From positions 8,906,466-8,970,465 of the forward strand of contig NC_063439.1 in the NCBI RefSeq assembly GCF_020379485.1: a DNA stretch of 64,000 nucleotides. Direction: 5' to 3'. Of the stretch, positions 13,801 through 29,391 are shown piece by piece; position 1 is the stretch's first letter; each line of letters opens with the position of its first letter. The position numbers and the translations under genes were made by a program. Source of the DNA: Brassica napus. Its lineage: Eukaryota; Streptophyta; Magnoliopsida; Brassicales; Brassicaceae. A model generated the notes under the pieces. It was given only the letters and a program-made list of their open reading frames with translations, searched no databases and was not told the DNA's origin.

Positions 13801-14800
13801 AAATCTATCTTTGAGGCTCCATAGAGCGTCCACATCAGCCAAAAAAACTTCTCCCGAAAGATGACACGTGGCATAAAATATAGTTTTACATTTTAATATT
13901 ACTAATTTTCGAAAATTATAAATAATATCTAAACATACAGCATAAAAAAAATAGAAAAACTACATTAAACATATGTAAGACTACCATTTTTCACTAAAAA
14001 AAAGACATCTTATCTCCATAATGTAACATTACTATTTTGTAAAAAAACATTATATATAATTTTGAAAATAATAAATAATATGTAAACATACAACATAAAA
14101 AAAGGAAATACTACATTAAACATATGTAAGATTACCATTTTATATTTAAAAATAACTATAATATGTAAACATACAGCATGAAAAAAATGGAAAAACTACA
14201 TTAAACATATGTAAAATTACTATTTTTTACTAAAAAAAAACAGTTTATCTCCATAATGTAACATAACCATTTTATAAAAAAAAGAAAAAAAACATAAATA
14301 TAACTATTTGACTATTTGTCCAAATTCTTCTTTAAAACATTGCCGTTTTACATTAAAAATGAAAAAATACATTAATATTTAAACATCTATCTTAAAATAT
14401 AAAAAATAGATATTAATAAAATATAAAGTATAAGAAAGAGAAATACACAATATATAGAAAAATAAATAATAAGTAAATATTATAAATATATAAATATACG
14501 AATTATATATACAATAATAAGTAAATGCAAAATTTTTAAAAAATGGAAAGAGTACATTAAATATTAAACATCTATCTTAAAATGTAAAATACAGATATGA
14601 AGTAAATAGAAAGTATAAGAAAAAGAAATACACAACTTAAAAACAATGGAAAAAATTATATTAAGATTTAAACATCTATCTTAAAATATAAAATATAGAT
14701 ATTACGCAAATAGAAAGTATAAGAAAAAGAAATACACAATTTAAAAAAATAGAAAAAGTACATTAGTATTTAAACATCTATCTTAAAATGTAAATCTATC
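10841..14800. repeat. Four near-identical ~1-kb direct repeats
   Basis: Units start with TTGAGGCTCCATAGA at 10841, 11832, 12836 and 13811, giving spacings of about 991, 1004 and 975 bp; the fourth copy decays after about 14800. By eye the copies differ mainly by single-base and homopolymer-length changes. Each contains ACACGTGGCATAAAATATAG and many AACATCTATCTTAAAAT submotifs that are themselves repeated. There is no coding capacity, and AT content is very high. The repeated segment begins about 23 bp inside the Helitron 5' end. Confidence 0.92.
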
Positions 14801-15485
14801 TTAAAATATAAAATTATTAGTAAATAGAAAGTATAAGAAATAGAAATACACAATATAAATAAAAATTAAATATATAATATAAGTAAATACCCAATTTAAA
14901 AAATGGAACATTACATTAAGATTTAAAAATATATCTTAAAATTTAAAATATAGATATTACGTAAATAGAAAGTATAACAAATAGAAATATACAATTTAAA
15001 AAAAATGGAAAACGTACATTAAGATTTAAACATCTATCTTAAAAAGTAAAATAGAGATATTAAGTAAATAAAAAGTACAAGAAATGAAAATACATATACA
15101 GGAAAATATATAATAAGTAAATATGTAAATCTATAATATATGAATTATATATATAATAATAAGTAAATACACAATTTTTTTAAAAAAATGGAAAAAGTTC
15201 ATTAAGCATTAAACATCTATCTTAAAATATTAAATATATAATATAAGTAAATACACAATTTAAAAAAAAAAGGAAAAAGTACATTAAGATTTAAATATCT
15301 ATTTTAAAATATAAAATATAGATATTACGTAAATAAAAAATATAAGAAATGGAAATAAACATTTTAAAAAAATGGAAAAGTACATTAAGATTTAAACATC
15401 TATCTTAAAGGTACATATATCTTAAAATGGTAGTAAGTTATATAAAAATGAAAATACCACATTAAACAAAAAAAATTAAAATGTA

Positions 15486-15733
15486 CTCCCTCCGTTTCAA
15501 AATAGATATTGTTTTAGAGAGTTTTTGATGTTTCAAAATAGACGATGTTTTCATATTTCAAGGTATCTGTTAACTTTATCAAAAACTGTGTAACCAATTA
15601 TATTTTGTAGTATGTTTTGTGATTGGTTGAATAATTTTTAATTTATATTTTAGTGATACCTTTTAGATAAAAAACAAGTGTTTTAATATTTGTGTCCCAA
15701 CCTAAAACTTCATGTATTTTGAAACAGAGGGAG
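15486..15733. mobile_element. Stowaway-type MITE (248 bp)
   Basis: Terminal inverted repeats CTCCCTCCGTTTC...GAAACAGAGGGAG are the hallmark of plant Stowaway (Tc1/mariner) MITEs. The left TA target base pair is present (15484-15485). The right copy reads TC, so it has mutated. Further internal inverted similarity (TTCAAAATAGA.. against ..CATGTATTTTGAAA) fits a fold-back element. It lies immediately before the RPA-like exon remnant. Confidence 0.8.
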
Positions 15734-16123
15734 TCAAGAAAGTCCATACAAAACTCATTATTCCATCAACATCAACCTCATACTATCAAGGAAAACTTCA
15801 AAGCACTCGAGCAAAAAAATGGTTCCACCATCAACTATTGTCGTCCCAAAAATTTTTAATGACTTTGAAGGAGATTTTCTATAACAACGAACTTTTTGTT
15901 AGGTGGATTCATTGTTGGGAAACCCGCAACTTCCAAAAGCCAAACTTATTCATGGGAATTGAATTGCTTTTCATAGACTCAAAGGTATTCTTACAAATTT
16001 AAATTAATCTAATCCATCATTTTATTGTTAATATTCATACTAACTATTTCATGATCAAACTATTACAGTTAATAACCATTCAAGCATTTATCCCAAAACA
16101 CTTCCTTCCACGCCGAATCAGGT
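15734..16123 (+). pseudogene. RPA-like OB-fold gene remnant in Helitron
   Basis: The first exon remnant (to about 15988, ending at a GTATTC donor) encodes RWIHCWETRNFQKPNLFMGI followed by ELLFIDSK, the same motif order as the remnant near 7.0 kb. After an intron, about 16069-16120 encodes IQAFIPKHFLPRRIR, matching the IHGSIPARR segment of that remnant. No later exons are visible. The open frame that starts at 15712 begins inside the MITE, so its first residues are not original. The orientation matches the host Helitron. It is a decayed fragment with inferred ancestral single-stranded-DNA-binding function. Confidence 0.6.
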
Positions 16124-18528
16124 ATTGGTTCATGTTGGTTTAGTATTGTTTTTGGTTTATTAACACGTTTAGGATGGTTCTATTGTAAATATAATTTAAG
16201 TTGGTTTAGCATATATTATGCTTAAAATAACTTAAATTAAATAATAGTAATATTATGCTTAAAATATAATTTTAAAGAGTTTTCAAATATAGTTTATATA
16301 ACATTATAGGTGATGAATTTAATTATTAAATTTGTTTATTACTTAAAACTAAGTTATTTTAAAAACATACTGAGTTATAAATATCAATGATGGATTGGTG
16401 AGTATAACATGAAGACAAAAATATAAATATTTTATTTTCAAGATAAGAAATTCAGCTTTTACTCAGTTACTCAATATATAATATCTTAAATTATTTTTTT
16501 AAAAATATACATAATTTATATATATAGATTAATCTTCCAAACTTAAACTATTATATTATATATGAATAATGTTTTTAAATAAAAATAATTTCTGATTTAA
16601 AAAAAAAAATTAAAAACAACAAATGGTTATTTTCAAATAATGGATATAATTTACATTATACTATCATTTAACAAGTATTAGATACGTTTTGATATATCAT
16701 TATTTTCTATTTCCAGAAAACAATAAATTCTTAAACATCAATATCATCTAGGTTAAGTATACGGACAACACAAATTCAAACATCACAAAAAATATTTACA
16801 TAAACATTATAATACAATAATTTAATCAGAAAATATAATTAAAAAGAATAGTTATATACTTAATATCTGAAAATCAAAGATATTTTTGCTAAAATTGTAC
16901 TTACCTGGCCAAGGAGATCGACCATCTTTTTACGGATCGATTGATTGTTGAGCATGTGGTCGATCCAAAAATACTCAACAGTTTAATTTAATATCTAAAA
17001 CATTTTTGTTAACACTCAACAGATAGTTTTGCTAAATATGATAACTAGATAGCCAACAAAATTACAAAAAATATTTAAATAGTAAAAAATATGTTAATTT
17101 AACGTGTTAAAATTTAAAAATAAGTTTTAATTATGACATGCATCTTAACATTTATATAAATATATATATCATAACCTAAATATAAATAATTTAACAACTT
17201 AAATTAGAAAAAAATAAAAATACCCGGGCGTAGCCCGGGTTAATCCCTAGTATCATTAAAACATAATGAAAGTTTAATTACAAGGATCTTGTAATCTGAT
17301 CTGCTCGAAAGCATTTCCGATTCAAGGAGTCGCAAAAAAGATAAAAAAACTCATTGAATCACAAAGCTACTAAGTTTCATCTGTAAACTAACAGGCCTTA
17401 GAGTTACATTTTGACCTCTTGCAACTGCATACGTTCCCATACTTGCCTTCCTAATCCTTGGAGCAATCGATGGATGGAGGAGAAGGCTGAACAGATCCGA
17501 ATTTGCCGAAGCCAAACCCAAAGGTTCTCTCGAGCTGCGACACGGAGGGCCTGGCCTACCACTCTGGTGCTAGCTGAGGTGGGCTACGTTGAAATCAGAC
17601 CAACAGCCACACGGGTAAAACCCTCCTAAGCAAGCCGAAATGTTATTGCTGATAATAAAACACGATTCCTTACAAGCGCAGTCGGTAGATTAGCTCCCCA
17701 AAACCGGCCACACGACACAAGATAGCACCAACATCTAAACTGCCTAGAAGCAACACAACCCGGAGCATGAAGAGGGAGTTGACGAACGGGAGGAGCCTAA
17801 GGACTCCTCACAAGCAGGCGCATCTAGGAGACGGCTTCATCTCTAACATCACGATCTCAAGGGAGCACCCTGGTTCTGTCCTCAAAGAACACTAGAATCC
17901 AACCACTAGAAGCATAAACACAGAGACGAAAGCCATTCTAGAAGATTACCATGGTTGCAGATGCTAGAAGTAAAGGTAAGAGGCTCTCGGCGGAGAACCA
18001 CCGCTCCGCCTTTCTCGAAGGAAACAGAATCCATGAGGAGAGGCTCTACAAGCCTTGAATCATCACCATCTTCAGACGTCAGGAGGCAAGAACGAAGGTG
18101 AAAGGAAGGCAGCGACGCTTCGAAAGTCACCGTCTTGGAGTTCAGATCTACACAGATCTGACACTGACAGCCTGTAAGGGGAGAGAAAGCAAGGCCACTG
18201 AGGTTCTCAATCTGTCACCGCCTCGTTCGTGCTCCAGAGAAGGGCGATACTCACCACCACTTCCGATTAGATCTGCCAAAGAGCAGAGATCCAGAGACAA
18301 CGCGACAAGGAGGAGATGACAACGGTTGATAGAATCAGTGGAAGTGGTTGAAACAAAACGAACCGACAGGGGTGGGGGACGAACGGCAAAAAGTACCGTC
18401 AGTCCCCTTGGAACGGTGGCACACGGCGGAGGTTTTTAGGGTTTGGCGACGGATGGGAGAGACTAAAGAGAGAAAAAAGTTTCTCTCTCCTCTCTCTATG
18501 TTTTCAACATGATTTCAAAGAATTAGTT

Positions 18529-19099
18529 ACTATGCAATTTTGTTAATCGTAACGATTTTCAATTTTTTTTTTTGACATCCGTAACGATTTTCAGTTTTTT
18601 TTTTGACATCCGTAACGATTTTCAGTTATTATGCAATTTAATTAACCATGACGATCACGCTCAATATCCGAACATCATATATAACTAAAAATTGCATAGA
18701 AACAATGGTTCGCAAATAATATGTAACCAACCTTTTAAATCTAAAAACAAATGTCATTGCAAAACAAAGTCAAAATCTCTAATCACGTCTAACATCTAGT
18801 ATGTATATATGTTTTTGCTGAACATATGAACAAATTGTAGATTTGGAGAATTAAGTAGTGCAAGTCGAAATACATGTAGCTGGACACTATGAATCCAGTT
18901 GACAAAAAAAAAAAAAGATATTGTGAATCCCAAACTTGTTTATTAATCTCTCGTTTCGAAACTCAACAACAGCAACAACAACAGCAAAAGTTACACATCG
19001 CAAAGGAATAAAAAAAAAAAAAGAGAACATGAAATGTGGAATGGTTGAAAGGGTTTAAGCAAAGTTTCATGGAAGCTTAATAAAGAGAGCTTTTGCTTT
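18529..19099. other. Short non-coding spacer with simple duplications
   Basis: Positions 18540-18640 hold three copies of a ~30-bp unit containing a T run, GACATCCGTAACGATTTTCA and AGTT. The rest is AT-rich and includes the 3' flank/UTR of the downstream minus-strand PFP gene (CAACAGCAACAACAACAGC near 18965). No gene was recognised. Confidence 0.6.
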
Positions 19100-22881
<3,782 letters not shown>

Positions 22882-22969
22882 TGGCTTTTGGTTTCTTTCT
22901 TGAGTGTGGAGGGTAAGTGTGTGTTTGGTGAGATGTGTTTCTGAGTGAGCTGTTTTTTTCCTTCACTTC

Positions 22970-22990
22970 AGAAAAATATATAGCGACGAA
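22970..22990 (-). promoter_or_regulatory. Putative TATA box of the PFP alpha gene
   Basis: The minus strand reads GCTATATATTTTTC at about 22985-22972, roughly 90-100 bp upstream of the ATG at 22881. This leaves room for a short 5' UTR that includes the CACACTTACCCTCC stretch. It is the only TATA-like site in a sensible position. Confidence 0.45.
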
Positions 22991-23113
22991 GACGGAGGAT
23001 TCAGAATAATACTAAAACTAATTTTTTTGGTCTCTTCCTAGTCTTTCTTCAGATTTAGAACAAAATCTAAATAATTCTCTCATTTGTCCAACTACATCTC
23101 GACTATTTACTAA

Positions 23114-23365
23114 GAGCATCTCCAATGTAAAACTTCATTTTTTCCTCCAAAATGGAGTAAAAGTAAAAATGGAGTAAAATTGCTCCCATCCTACTCCATT
23201 TCCCATTCCATTATGGATTGATGAACAAACAAAAAATAAACTACTCCATTTATGGAGTAAATTTCATTATAGAGTGAGATATGAAGTTGGGTTGGAGCAT
23301 TCCTTACTCCATATTCACTTTTACTCCATTTTAGAGGAAAAAATGGAGTTGGGACGTAGATGCTC
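23114..23365. mobile_element. Tourist-like MITE (PIF/Harbinger), 252 bp
   Basis: The ends GAGCATCTCCAATG and ...ACGTAGATGCTC are imperfect inverted repeats, flanked by the 3-bp target duplication TAA (23111-23113 and 23366-23368). The interior is rich in AAAATGGAGTAAAAGT-type inverted motifs. The TAA duplication and GAGCATCTCC terminus fit the Tourist/Harbinger MITEs common in Brassica. It lies about 230 bp upstream of the PFP alpha start and could affect its promoter. Confidence 0.8.
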
Positions 23366-23368
23366 TAA

Positions 23369-24009
23369 GGCGCCACTGGATCTCTGCAATCATCCTCGAT
23401 AGTACCCATGTTGCTTCCCAAAGTTGACCTCTTTTTATGAATACAATATCAACTCAGGGTGACTCCACAGCCCATGTTACTAGGACATATGGAATATGAT
23501 TTTCTCTCAATATCACACGTCTTTGCGTAGTTATGATACTAGTGAGAAAGATCTTTAGATGATTCACACAAGCCTTGAATTAAAAATATTGCTACGTTGA
23601 ATTAAAATACGTTTGTACAATTTTAGAGTAATAAAACTCCAAATTAGTTTTTCTTACATGTCTCCCTCCTCCCACACAAAAAAAAAAAAAAAGAACAATA
23701 CTATACACTGTTCTAAAGCTTCGATGCATTTACATAATAATGAGTACTCGATATGGTTCTTGAGCAGTCACACCTACAGGTCAGAGTGATAATAATAAAA
23801 AAATAGCAGAACAACGATTACACCTTCATACAATCTTATCAGAAAGTTGAGAATGCAAGACGCAGTTAATCACTCTCTAGAATCTGGAAAGCCTGCAAGG
23901 AAGAGAAACCATGTCTTATTTTCTGACTTTCAAATCACCAAAAAAAAATCAAGAGTTTTATGATGAGACAAATGCACTACAAAGAAACTAACCTTAAACA
24001 CACACAAAA
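23369..24009. other. Intergenic spacer between PFP alpha and BRR2 remnant
   Basis: AT-rich spacer with a short A run near 23680. No ORF or RNA gene was recognised. The right end probably contains the old 3' UTR of the BRR2 remnant. Confidence 0.5.
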
Positions 24010-25112
24010 TCACTCTTCCATGTGATCTCCAGTTCCAGATTCTTTGACGTCAACTGAGAACGAGTACTCATGGTCACACCCCAAGTAAGAGTCGCACATC
24101 AAGTACAGTGTGTATGACTTCTCTCCTGCTTCAGCTTCGCTTTCTTTTGCAACGACACTCTCTTGATTGCCACCAACTGGTTCGTCTTCGTGTCCCCCAC
24201 AACCAGCCACCACCCCTCTTCTTTCTTCTTGGGATACCTCAGTGCATCCACCGCTCCCACTTCTGTCCTCCCCTCCATGTCTCTCTCGAGCATCACTTGC
24301 AATGTCACCTCTTTACCCGTGGTCACCTCTTCGCCGCCCACAACCTCGTAACTAAGGTCGATGTTTGGGAAGCTGAGTGTCCTCCATCATGAGAAGCTCT
24401 TGGCGTTCTTCGTCCTCCATCTCCACAAGATCAAATACGGTTTCAATGTTTTTCTCTTGGCATCTCTTCTTTGTGAAGTGAGGGAGCTGCAAAAGCGTAG
24501 AGTCCCGCTCCCACATGCCTTGAGTCACCATCTTGCTTGCTTCCATAGCTAACAGAGCAAGATTCAGCCAGCCATTTTTCGATATCACATCCACCATTGC
24601 TTGAACCAGTCTGGTTGCAGATAGAAGGACCTCACAAGAGGGTCTGTCCAATTTGGGTTTTCAAAAGAGAACCTCTGGTGATTTATGAGCCTCTGAACTC
24701 TTTCCTCTTCCCCAGGCCTTATAGGGATCATGTCATACTCCGAAGCTGATGTTAAGATCTCAAGAAGTCCCTTCGTCTTGGTTTTAGAAGACAGAAGAGA
24801 ACTGAAACGCTCGATGGTGGTGTAACTGATGCAATAATAGGAGGCAATCATACCAAGGTTGAGAGCCGAGAGGTCCATCTCATCCTCAATCTCAATGCAT
24901 TTACTGGCGACAATGTGTTCTCAACCAGCTCGGATAGGTGATCAGACAAATGCATCTGGCTGACTCCATGTAAGATAATCCACAACATCTTGCTTGTTCT
25001 CTATAACCCCAGCAACAACTTCTGCGTTGAAATTATCATGGAAGAAATCTTGGAGATTACTTTCCATAGGGAAGGTTTCGTACATTACTCGTACCGCGAA
25101 TGTTTAGATAGA
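24010..25112 (-). pseudogene. BRR2: BRR2-type U5 snRNP helicase, C-terminal remnant
   Basis: Minus-strand segments match the C-terminal Sec63-like unit of BRR2 (U4/U6-unwinding Ski2-like helicase, ~2170 residues). In order they are [91 protein letters not shown] and the end [20 protein letters not shown]...DHMEE with its stop at 24010. The order is correct, but the frame is broken by several small deletions and shifts: around 24930 (in-frame stops, ~30 codons lost), 24640, 24500, 24380 and 24140. The N-terminal ~80% is absent, because the right edge is cut by the 5' end of Helitron A at 25113. Its position beside PFP alpha matches At1g20960 (EMB1507/BRR2A). It is non-functional; a complete paralogue is expected elsewhere in the genome. 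Confidence 0.9.
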
Positions 25113-26197
25113 TCCCTTATATATTAATTGAAAAACATTTGAAAAGATGTAACCTCAATTTTGTATTAATTAAAAGAGGCCCCAATGCATAGGTGACACT
25201 CAATTAGGTAGTCAATTACATTCAATTGAAAAATAAGTAGGTCCACATTCGATTTTTATATGTTGTTAGATACATAAGTTGGTCAAACTATATGATATAA
25301 TGATATGATATGATATTTTCTTTCCTTAAATAAAACCTACGGAATTACCATAAATGACTAATATATATATGACAATTAATGAGTTTAATAATAAAGATTT
25401 GATAACAATGTATATCTCCTCCATCATTTTTTGTTTAATTTTATATTATTAAAATAAATTAAACAATCAAATTAGCTATAAAAATAAAATTTAGATTTTT
25501 TCGTATATGTCATATTTTGAATTATTAAAAACGACAATAAATGACTAAAACTATTAAAATTATTATGTTAAAAATTAATGATCAATGGTTTAACATTTTT
25601 ATTATAAGAAGATACACATGATTTTAAAACCATATGAGTAAAAAATATCATTTAATAATAAAATAAATATATATATATATCTATTCTATTAAAACACCTG
25701 TTTGACCCATTGATAAAAGTTGGATCCAACAACTATTTTTAACTATACATACCTTTTTAATGTGATAACTACTATGCCTTTTTAATTTTAGAAACTAATC
25801 ACCACATCATTTTCTTTTTCGAAAATAACCACCACTCCCTAAAAGTAGGGAACCTCTATTTATATGCAACTTCCGCTTTTACTGTTTTCTATTTGATCGG
25901 GACCATTTAAAATATATTTTTGGACTTTAGCACCACTTAAATTTCATACTAATATATTTTCTGGACTATACCACTATATTTACGATAGCTAATAATATTT
26001 AGCCTTACTTATGTCGACTGTTTCCTAATAATATGGAGCATACCTATTTTTTCTCACTATATATCCAACAAACAAGAACATTCCAGGAATCAAATCAATT
26101 ATTCTAAATTCAATTTCAAAATTTGATAACTAACTCCTTAATCCCGTAAAATATGCCCTCATCTTAACTTAAACCGTTTCCATCGCCATCTTCTCTT

Positions 26198-26203
26198 TAT
26201 AAA
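26198..26203 (+). promoter_or_regulatory. Putative TATA box of the Helitron RPA gene
   Basis: TATAAA follows a pyrimidine-rich stretch (CCATCTTCTCTT) and lies 89 bp before the ATG at 26287, a normal plant core-promoter spacing. The following CCTTCCTACCATC stretch could hold the start site. Confidence 0.5.
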
Positions 26204-26286
26204 CATCCTTCCTACCATCTACGCTTAACACACTTCTTTAAAGCTTAATTGAGAATCCAAATCTAATTCAGAAAGTACCTTTAAGC

Positions 26287-28567
26287 ATGGAGCTCACCGC
26301 TTTGGCTGACATCAAACCATTCAAGTCAGAATGGCGTATTCAAGTTAAGGTGCTCCATACCTGGAAGCATTACACAAAACTTTCAGGAGAAACATTGGAA
26401 ATCATTCTGTCTGATGCACATGTAAGTCTCATTACTTAGTCTACCTTTTGTCTATTTTTTTCTCTTCATTCTTAACTAATAGATATATCCAATTCTACTT
26501 TCTAAATCGCTGCAATTTGTTATTTTTAAGGGAACTAAAATTCTTGCGTCCTGTAAGAAAACATACTTTGAGAAGTTTGCAAAAAAAGTACCTGTTGGAA
26601 TGTGGAGAAACATTGAAAATTTCTCCATCAATGGCCCCGGTGTTTCCTACAGGCCTACCAATCATCAATACAAGATCAATTTCATCTATGGAACTGATAT
26701 CACTCCGTCAACCCTGCAAAACGACAGCATGTTCCTCAGTTTGGTTGATTTCCAGACTATTCAACAGGGAGTAGAAGATGAAAACATCTTAATTGGTAAC
26801 TATTGATATTTTAAGTTTGATAAATACATTTTGTTAATTAGATTTTGATCTATTTCAGATGTTATTGGAGAAGTGACGGATTTGGGATCTCTTGATACAG
26901 TTCTGTGTTCTGGTAAAGAAAGAAAGAAAATTGAGTTCAGTTTGACAGACCTTCAGTAAGTCATCCATTTGTTTTTTCCTTATATCATATTATTAAAACT
27001 AATAGTTTAACATTTTTATTTTTACAGAGGTCGTAGGATTGCTTGCTGTCTATGGGGAAAATTTGCTGAAAGCATTCATGCTAATTGCAAAGCAGTTGGT
27101 GGAGATACTGTTATCTGTCTCTTACGTTTTGTGAAAGTCGGGACCTATAGAGGTAATCCTCTATTATCACTTATCACTTATCATATCATAGTACCTTTAA
27201 GCATGGAACTCACAAAATCGTCCGTTTATTTATGTCAGATGAGGTTCAAATTTCAAATTCATATGATGCTTCTCAAATCTTTTTCAACCCGCCAATAATG
27301 GAGAGTGAGGCCTTTTTGAAAAGGTATTTAGTATGTTTATAAAATGAAAAGCTATACCTATGTTTATATTAAAATAAATTTATTGGGGTTGACTTTAATA
27401 GGGAGGTTGCATCCAATGCTTTGACATTGGTTGAATCCGAACAAGACAAACTTGAAAGGGAAATTGGACGCGATAAATGGATGCAATATCCAATCAGAGA
27501 CATTGCAGAGCTACTATCTTCAACTCAGGTAATAGTTTTGATGCAAATTATATTCTAACAGTATCAATGCTTAAATGACTACCTTTACTTTTGTAAATGT
27601 AGATTGAGCAATGCAGAGTCATTGCCACAATTTGTGCAATTGACAAGGATTGGGGATGGTACTATTTTGGATGCAAAGCTTGAAACAAAAAGGTCAACAA
27701 GATTTCAACAAAAGTTCAAGTCGTCAAGGGGAATTAGATAACAACTCATTTGTGGTGGTGTGAAAAGTGTGATGATAAAGTCACTAAAGTCTTGCCAAAG
27801 TAATACATTTGTTAAGCGAGTTTTGTTTTCTATATTTTAATTTCATAAGTTGCTAATTCAAAATATGTGATGCAGGTTCAGGATTCATGTATGGGTGAAA
27901 GATGGTACTGGAGAAGCTTACCTAATGTTACTTGACTGGATTGCAATCGGAGTTATTCCTGAAACTGCTGCTGCCTTGCTCAACGGTTCATTTGAGGAGG
28001 TTATATCCTGTATTTCACAACTTCATTATACACTTTCAGAATATATAACTTTTAACATATACTGAATATTACAGCTACAAGATATTGAATCTTTTCCTGA
28101 GGCCGTTACTGATTTGGTTGGAAAGACTTTCATGTTTGGTATTTACATTGAGAGTAACAATGTTGCTAGCAAAGGTGGGATGTATAAAGTTGGTAAAGTA
28201 TGGAAAGATCTAAGTATGCTACTGACTGGTGGTAGCACCACTGAGTCATGGACTCAGTCTGATGTGGGAACTTCAAATTTAAGTGGTTCACAGGTATGGT
28301 TTTGTATTTATTGATTTTTATAATGTTAATTGAATGTATACGACAGCACCAGATTCATAGTGTAAATTGTTTGTACAGGGTTCACTTTTAGTTATCGAAA
28401 GTCAGGCAAACGAAAACACTGTGGTAACCCCATCATCTAAACGCAAACAACAATCCAATGAAGGTGAACCTGACATAAGTTCTACAACAAAGAAGCAGTG
28501 CGCTCGAGTTTTTGTGAAGAAAGAAAAGACCACTAAAGAGGACTCAAGCTCCAAGAAAAGTGGCTAA
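26287..28567 (+). pseudogene. Helitron-borne RPA70-like gene with two nonsense codons
   Basis: Replication protein A large-subunit-like (single-stranded-DNA-binding OB folds), typical of plant Helitrons. Ten exons were read: 26287-26421, 26531-26795, 26859-26955, 27028-27152, 27239-27323, 27402-27538, 27603-27799, 27876-27999, 28075-28293, 28379-28567. All junctions are GT-AG and keep frame. Exon 1 encodes MELTALADIKPFKSEWRIQV, the first-fold signature; exon 9 encodes FPEAVTDLVGKTFMFGIYIE; the end is basic (KRKQQ, KKEKTTKED). In exon 7 the zinc-ribbon region reads FGCKA, then TGA (27681-27683) where the second Cys is expected, and later TAG (27735-27737) before WWCEKC. Both stops are in frame, so the product would lose the C-terminal DNA-binding/zinc part. 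The splice sites are otherwise intact, which suggests recent decay. Confidence 0.88.
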
Positions 28568-29391
28568 TGAAGAAACCAAAGTGGTTCTTTGTTTGTTTTC
28601 TGTTTTTGTTTCCTGTTTCTGTTTATGTTTTCACAATAAGTGTTTATTTGCACATTTGTTTCAGTTATTTAAAGTTTAATTTCTAATAAAGATTTCCAAT
28701 ATTTGCGTTCCTTTGCTAGATTATTTTTCAATTTGCAGTACTTACAATTGAGACTTACATTTTATTATAAGAAAATACTTGATTACTATTTTTGATATAC
28801 TGATTCAAAACAATCTGCTCACACTACATACATCATACTTTGTTTAAAATCTACTCTAAGTAATGTTTTAAAATAGAGATTTTTAAATTTATAAAAAAGT
28901 ATTTGCATTAAAACAATAGGAATGATATATTGACCAATCATCTACATGTTATAATACTCTGCCATATCATATATGAATTTAAACAAGTGGTTTCATGTTA
29001 AATGTTTATATCTCCTTGTATAAAGGAAACTAAAAAGTATTAAAATAATATTTTTATCCAATAATAAGGGAGTTCATTAGCTAACCCACGTTGTGTCTAA
29101 ACATAACCCTAACACCCATCGTTACAGAACACAATAGATTACGATAAAACACCAATGGAAAACTAACTTCTCGAAATGCAGTTATCATTACAACAAACAT
29201 GAAGAACAAAGAAGACAATACAAGGAAGAGAAGAACAAATCATCAACCTACATGTCAAAGTCCAGCAGATTCTAAATTGACTGATGGAACCATTGCCGAC
29301 TCTACCTTTAGACAAGTGTTGGGAGATGTTTCTAATTTAAAGCCGAATTTACAAAGTTCTGGGGGTTCTCAGCATTTTACTCAACCATCAA

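Larger units (their letters stand above)
10818..17250 (+). mobile_element. Large Helitron (6.4 kb) with four ~1-kb repeats
   Basis: The 5' end is TCCTTACTAATAAAAGGGAC at 10818 after A, followed by the crucifer Helitron subterminal TTGAGGCTCCATAGA...CACATCAGC. The 3' end is a perfect CCCGGGC-GTA-GCCCGGG hairpin (17223-17239) followed by TTAATCCCTAG ending at 17250, then T. The interior holds a four-copy tandem array, a Stowaway MITE and exons of an RPA-like gene. The flanks rejoin into a continuous retroposon 3' end, which confirms both boundaries. Confidence 0.85.
10786..18513 (-). mobile_element. Poly(A) retroposon (Sadhu-like/LINE-derived), split by a Helitron
   Basis: A 15-bp direct repeat TTCAAAGAATTAGTT occurs at 10771-10785 and 18514-18528. 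On the minus strand the element begins near 18513 with a GAGAGA-rich leader and GC-rich DNA, and ends in TTTACATATTTAGC followed by a ~10-12 A tail (plus-strand T run 10784-10795). The body is only about 1.29 kb (17251-18513 plus 10786-10817), because the 6.4-kb Helitron 10818-17250 lies inside. Its tail resembles the LINE tail at 63101. I see no retrotransposon ORF; the longest minus-strand frame is 74 codons (17906-18130) and unassigned. Target duplication, poly(A) tail and lack of ORF fit Sadhu-type or internally deleted LINE retroposons of crucifers. The family name is inference. Confidence 0.65.

Noticed and set aside
10841..14800. Regular ~1-kb spacing considered as a CRISPR-like or satellite array
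   Set aside because: The units are whole-length direct repeats inside a Helitron in a plant genome, with no unique spacers.
17411..18319. Small open frames in the GC-rich block (17411-17629, 17906-18130, 18098-18319)
   Set aside because: They lie in a poly(A)-tailed retroposon and resemble no known protein; composition alone explains them.
24099..24392. Plus-strand open frames rich in Ser/Pro/Leu
   Set aside because: Mirror frames of the BRR2 remnant on the minus strand.
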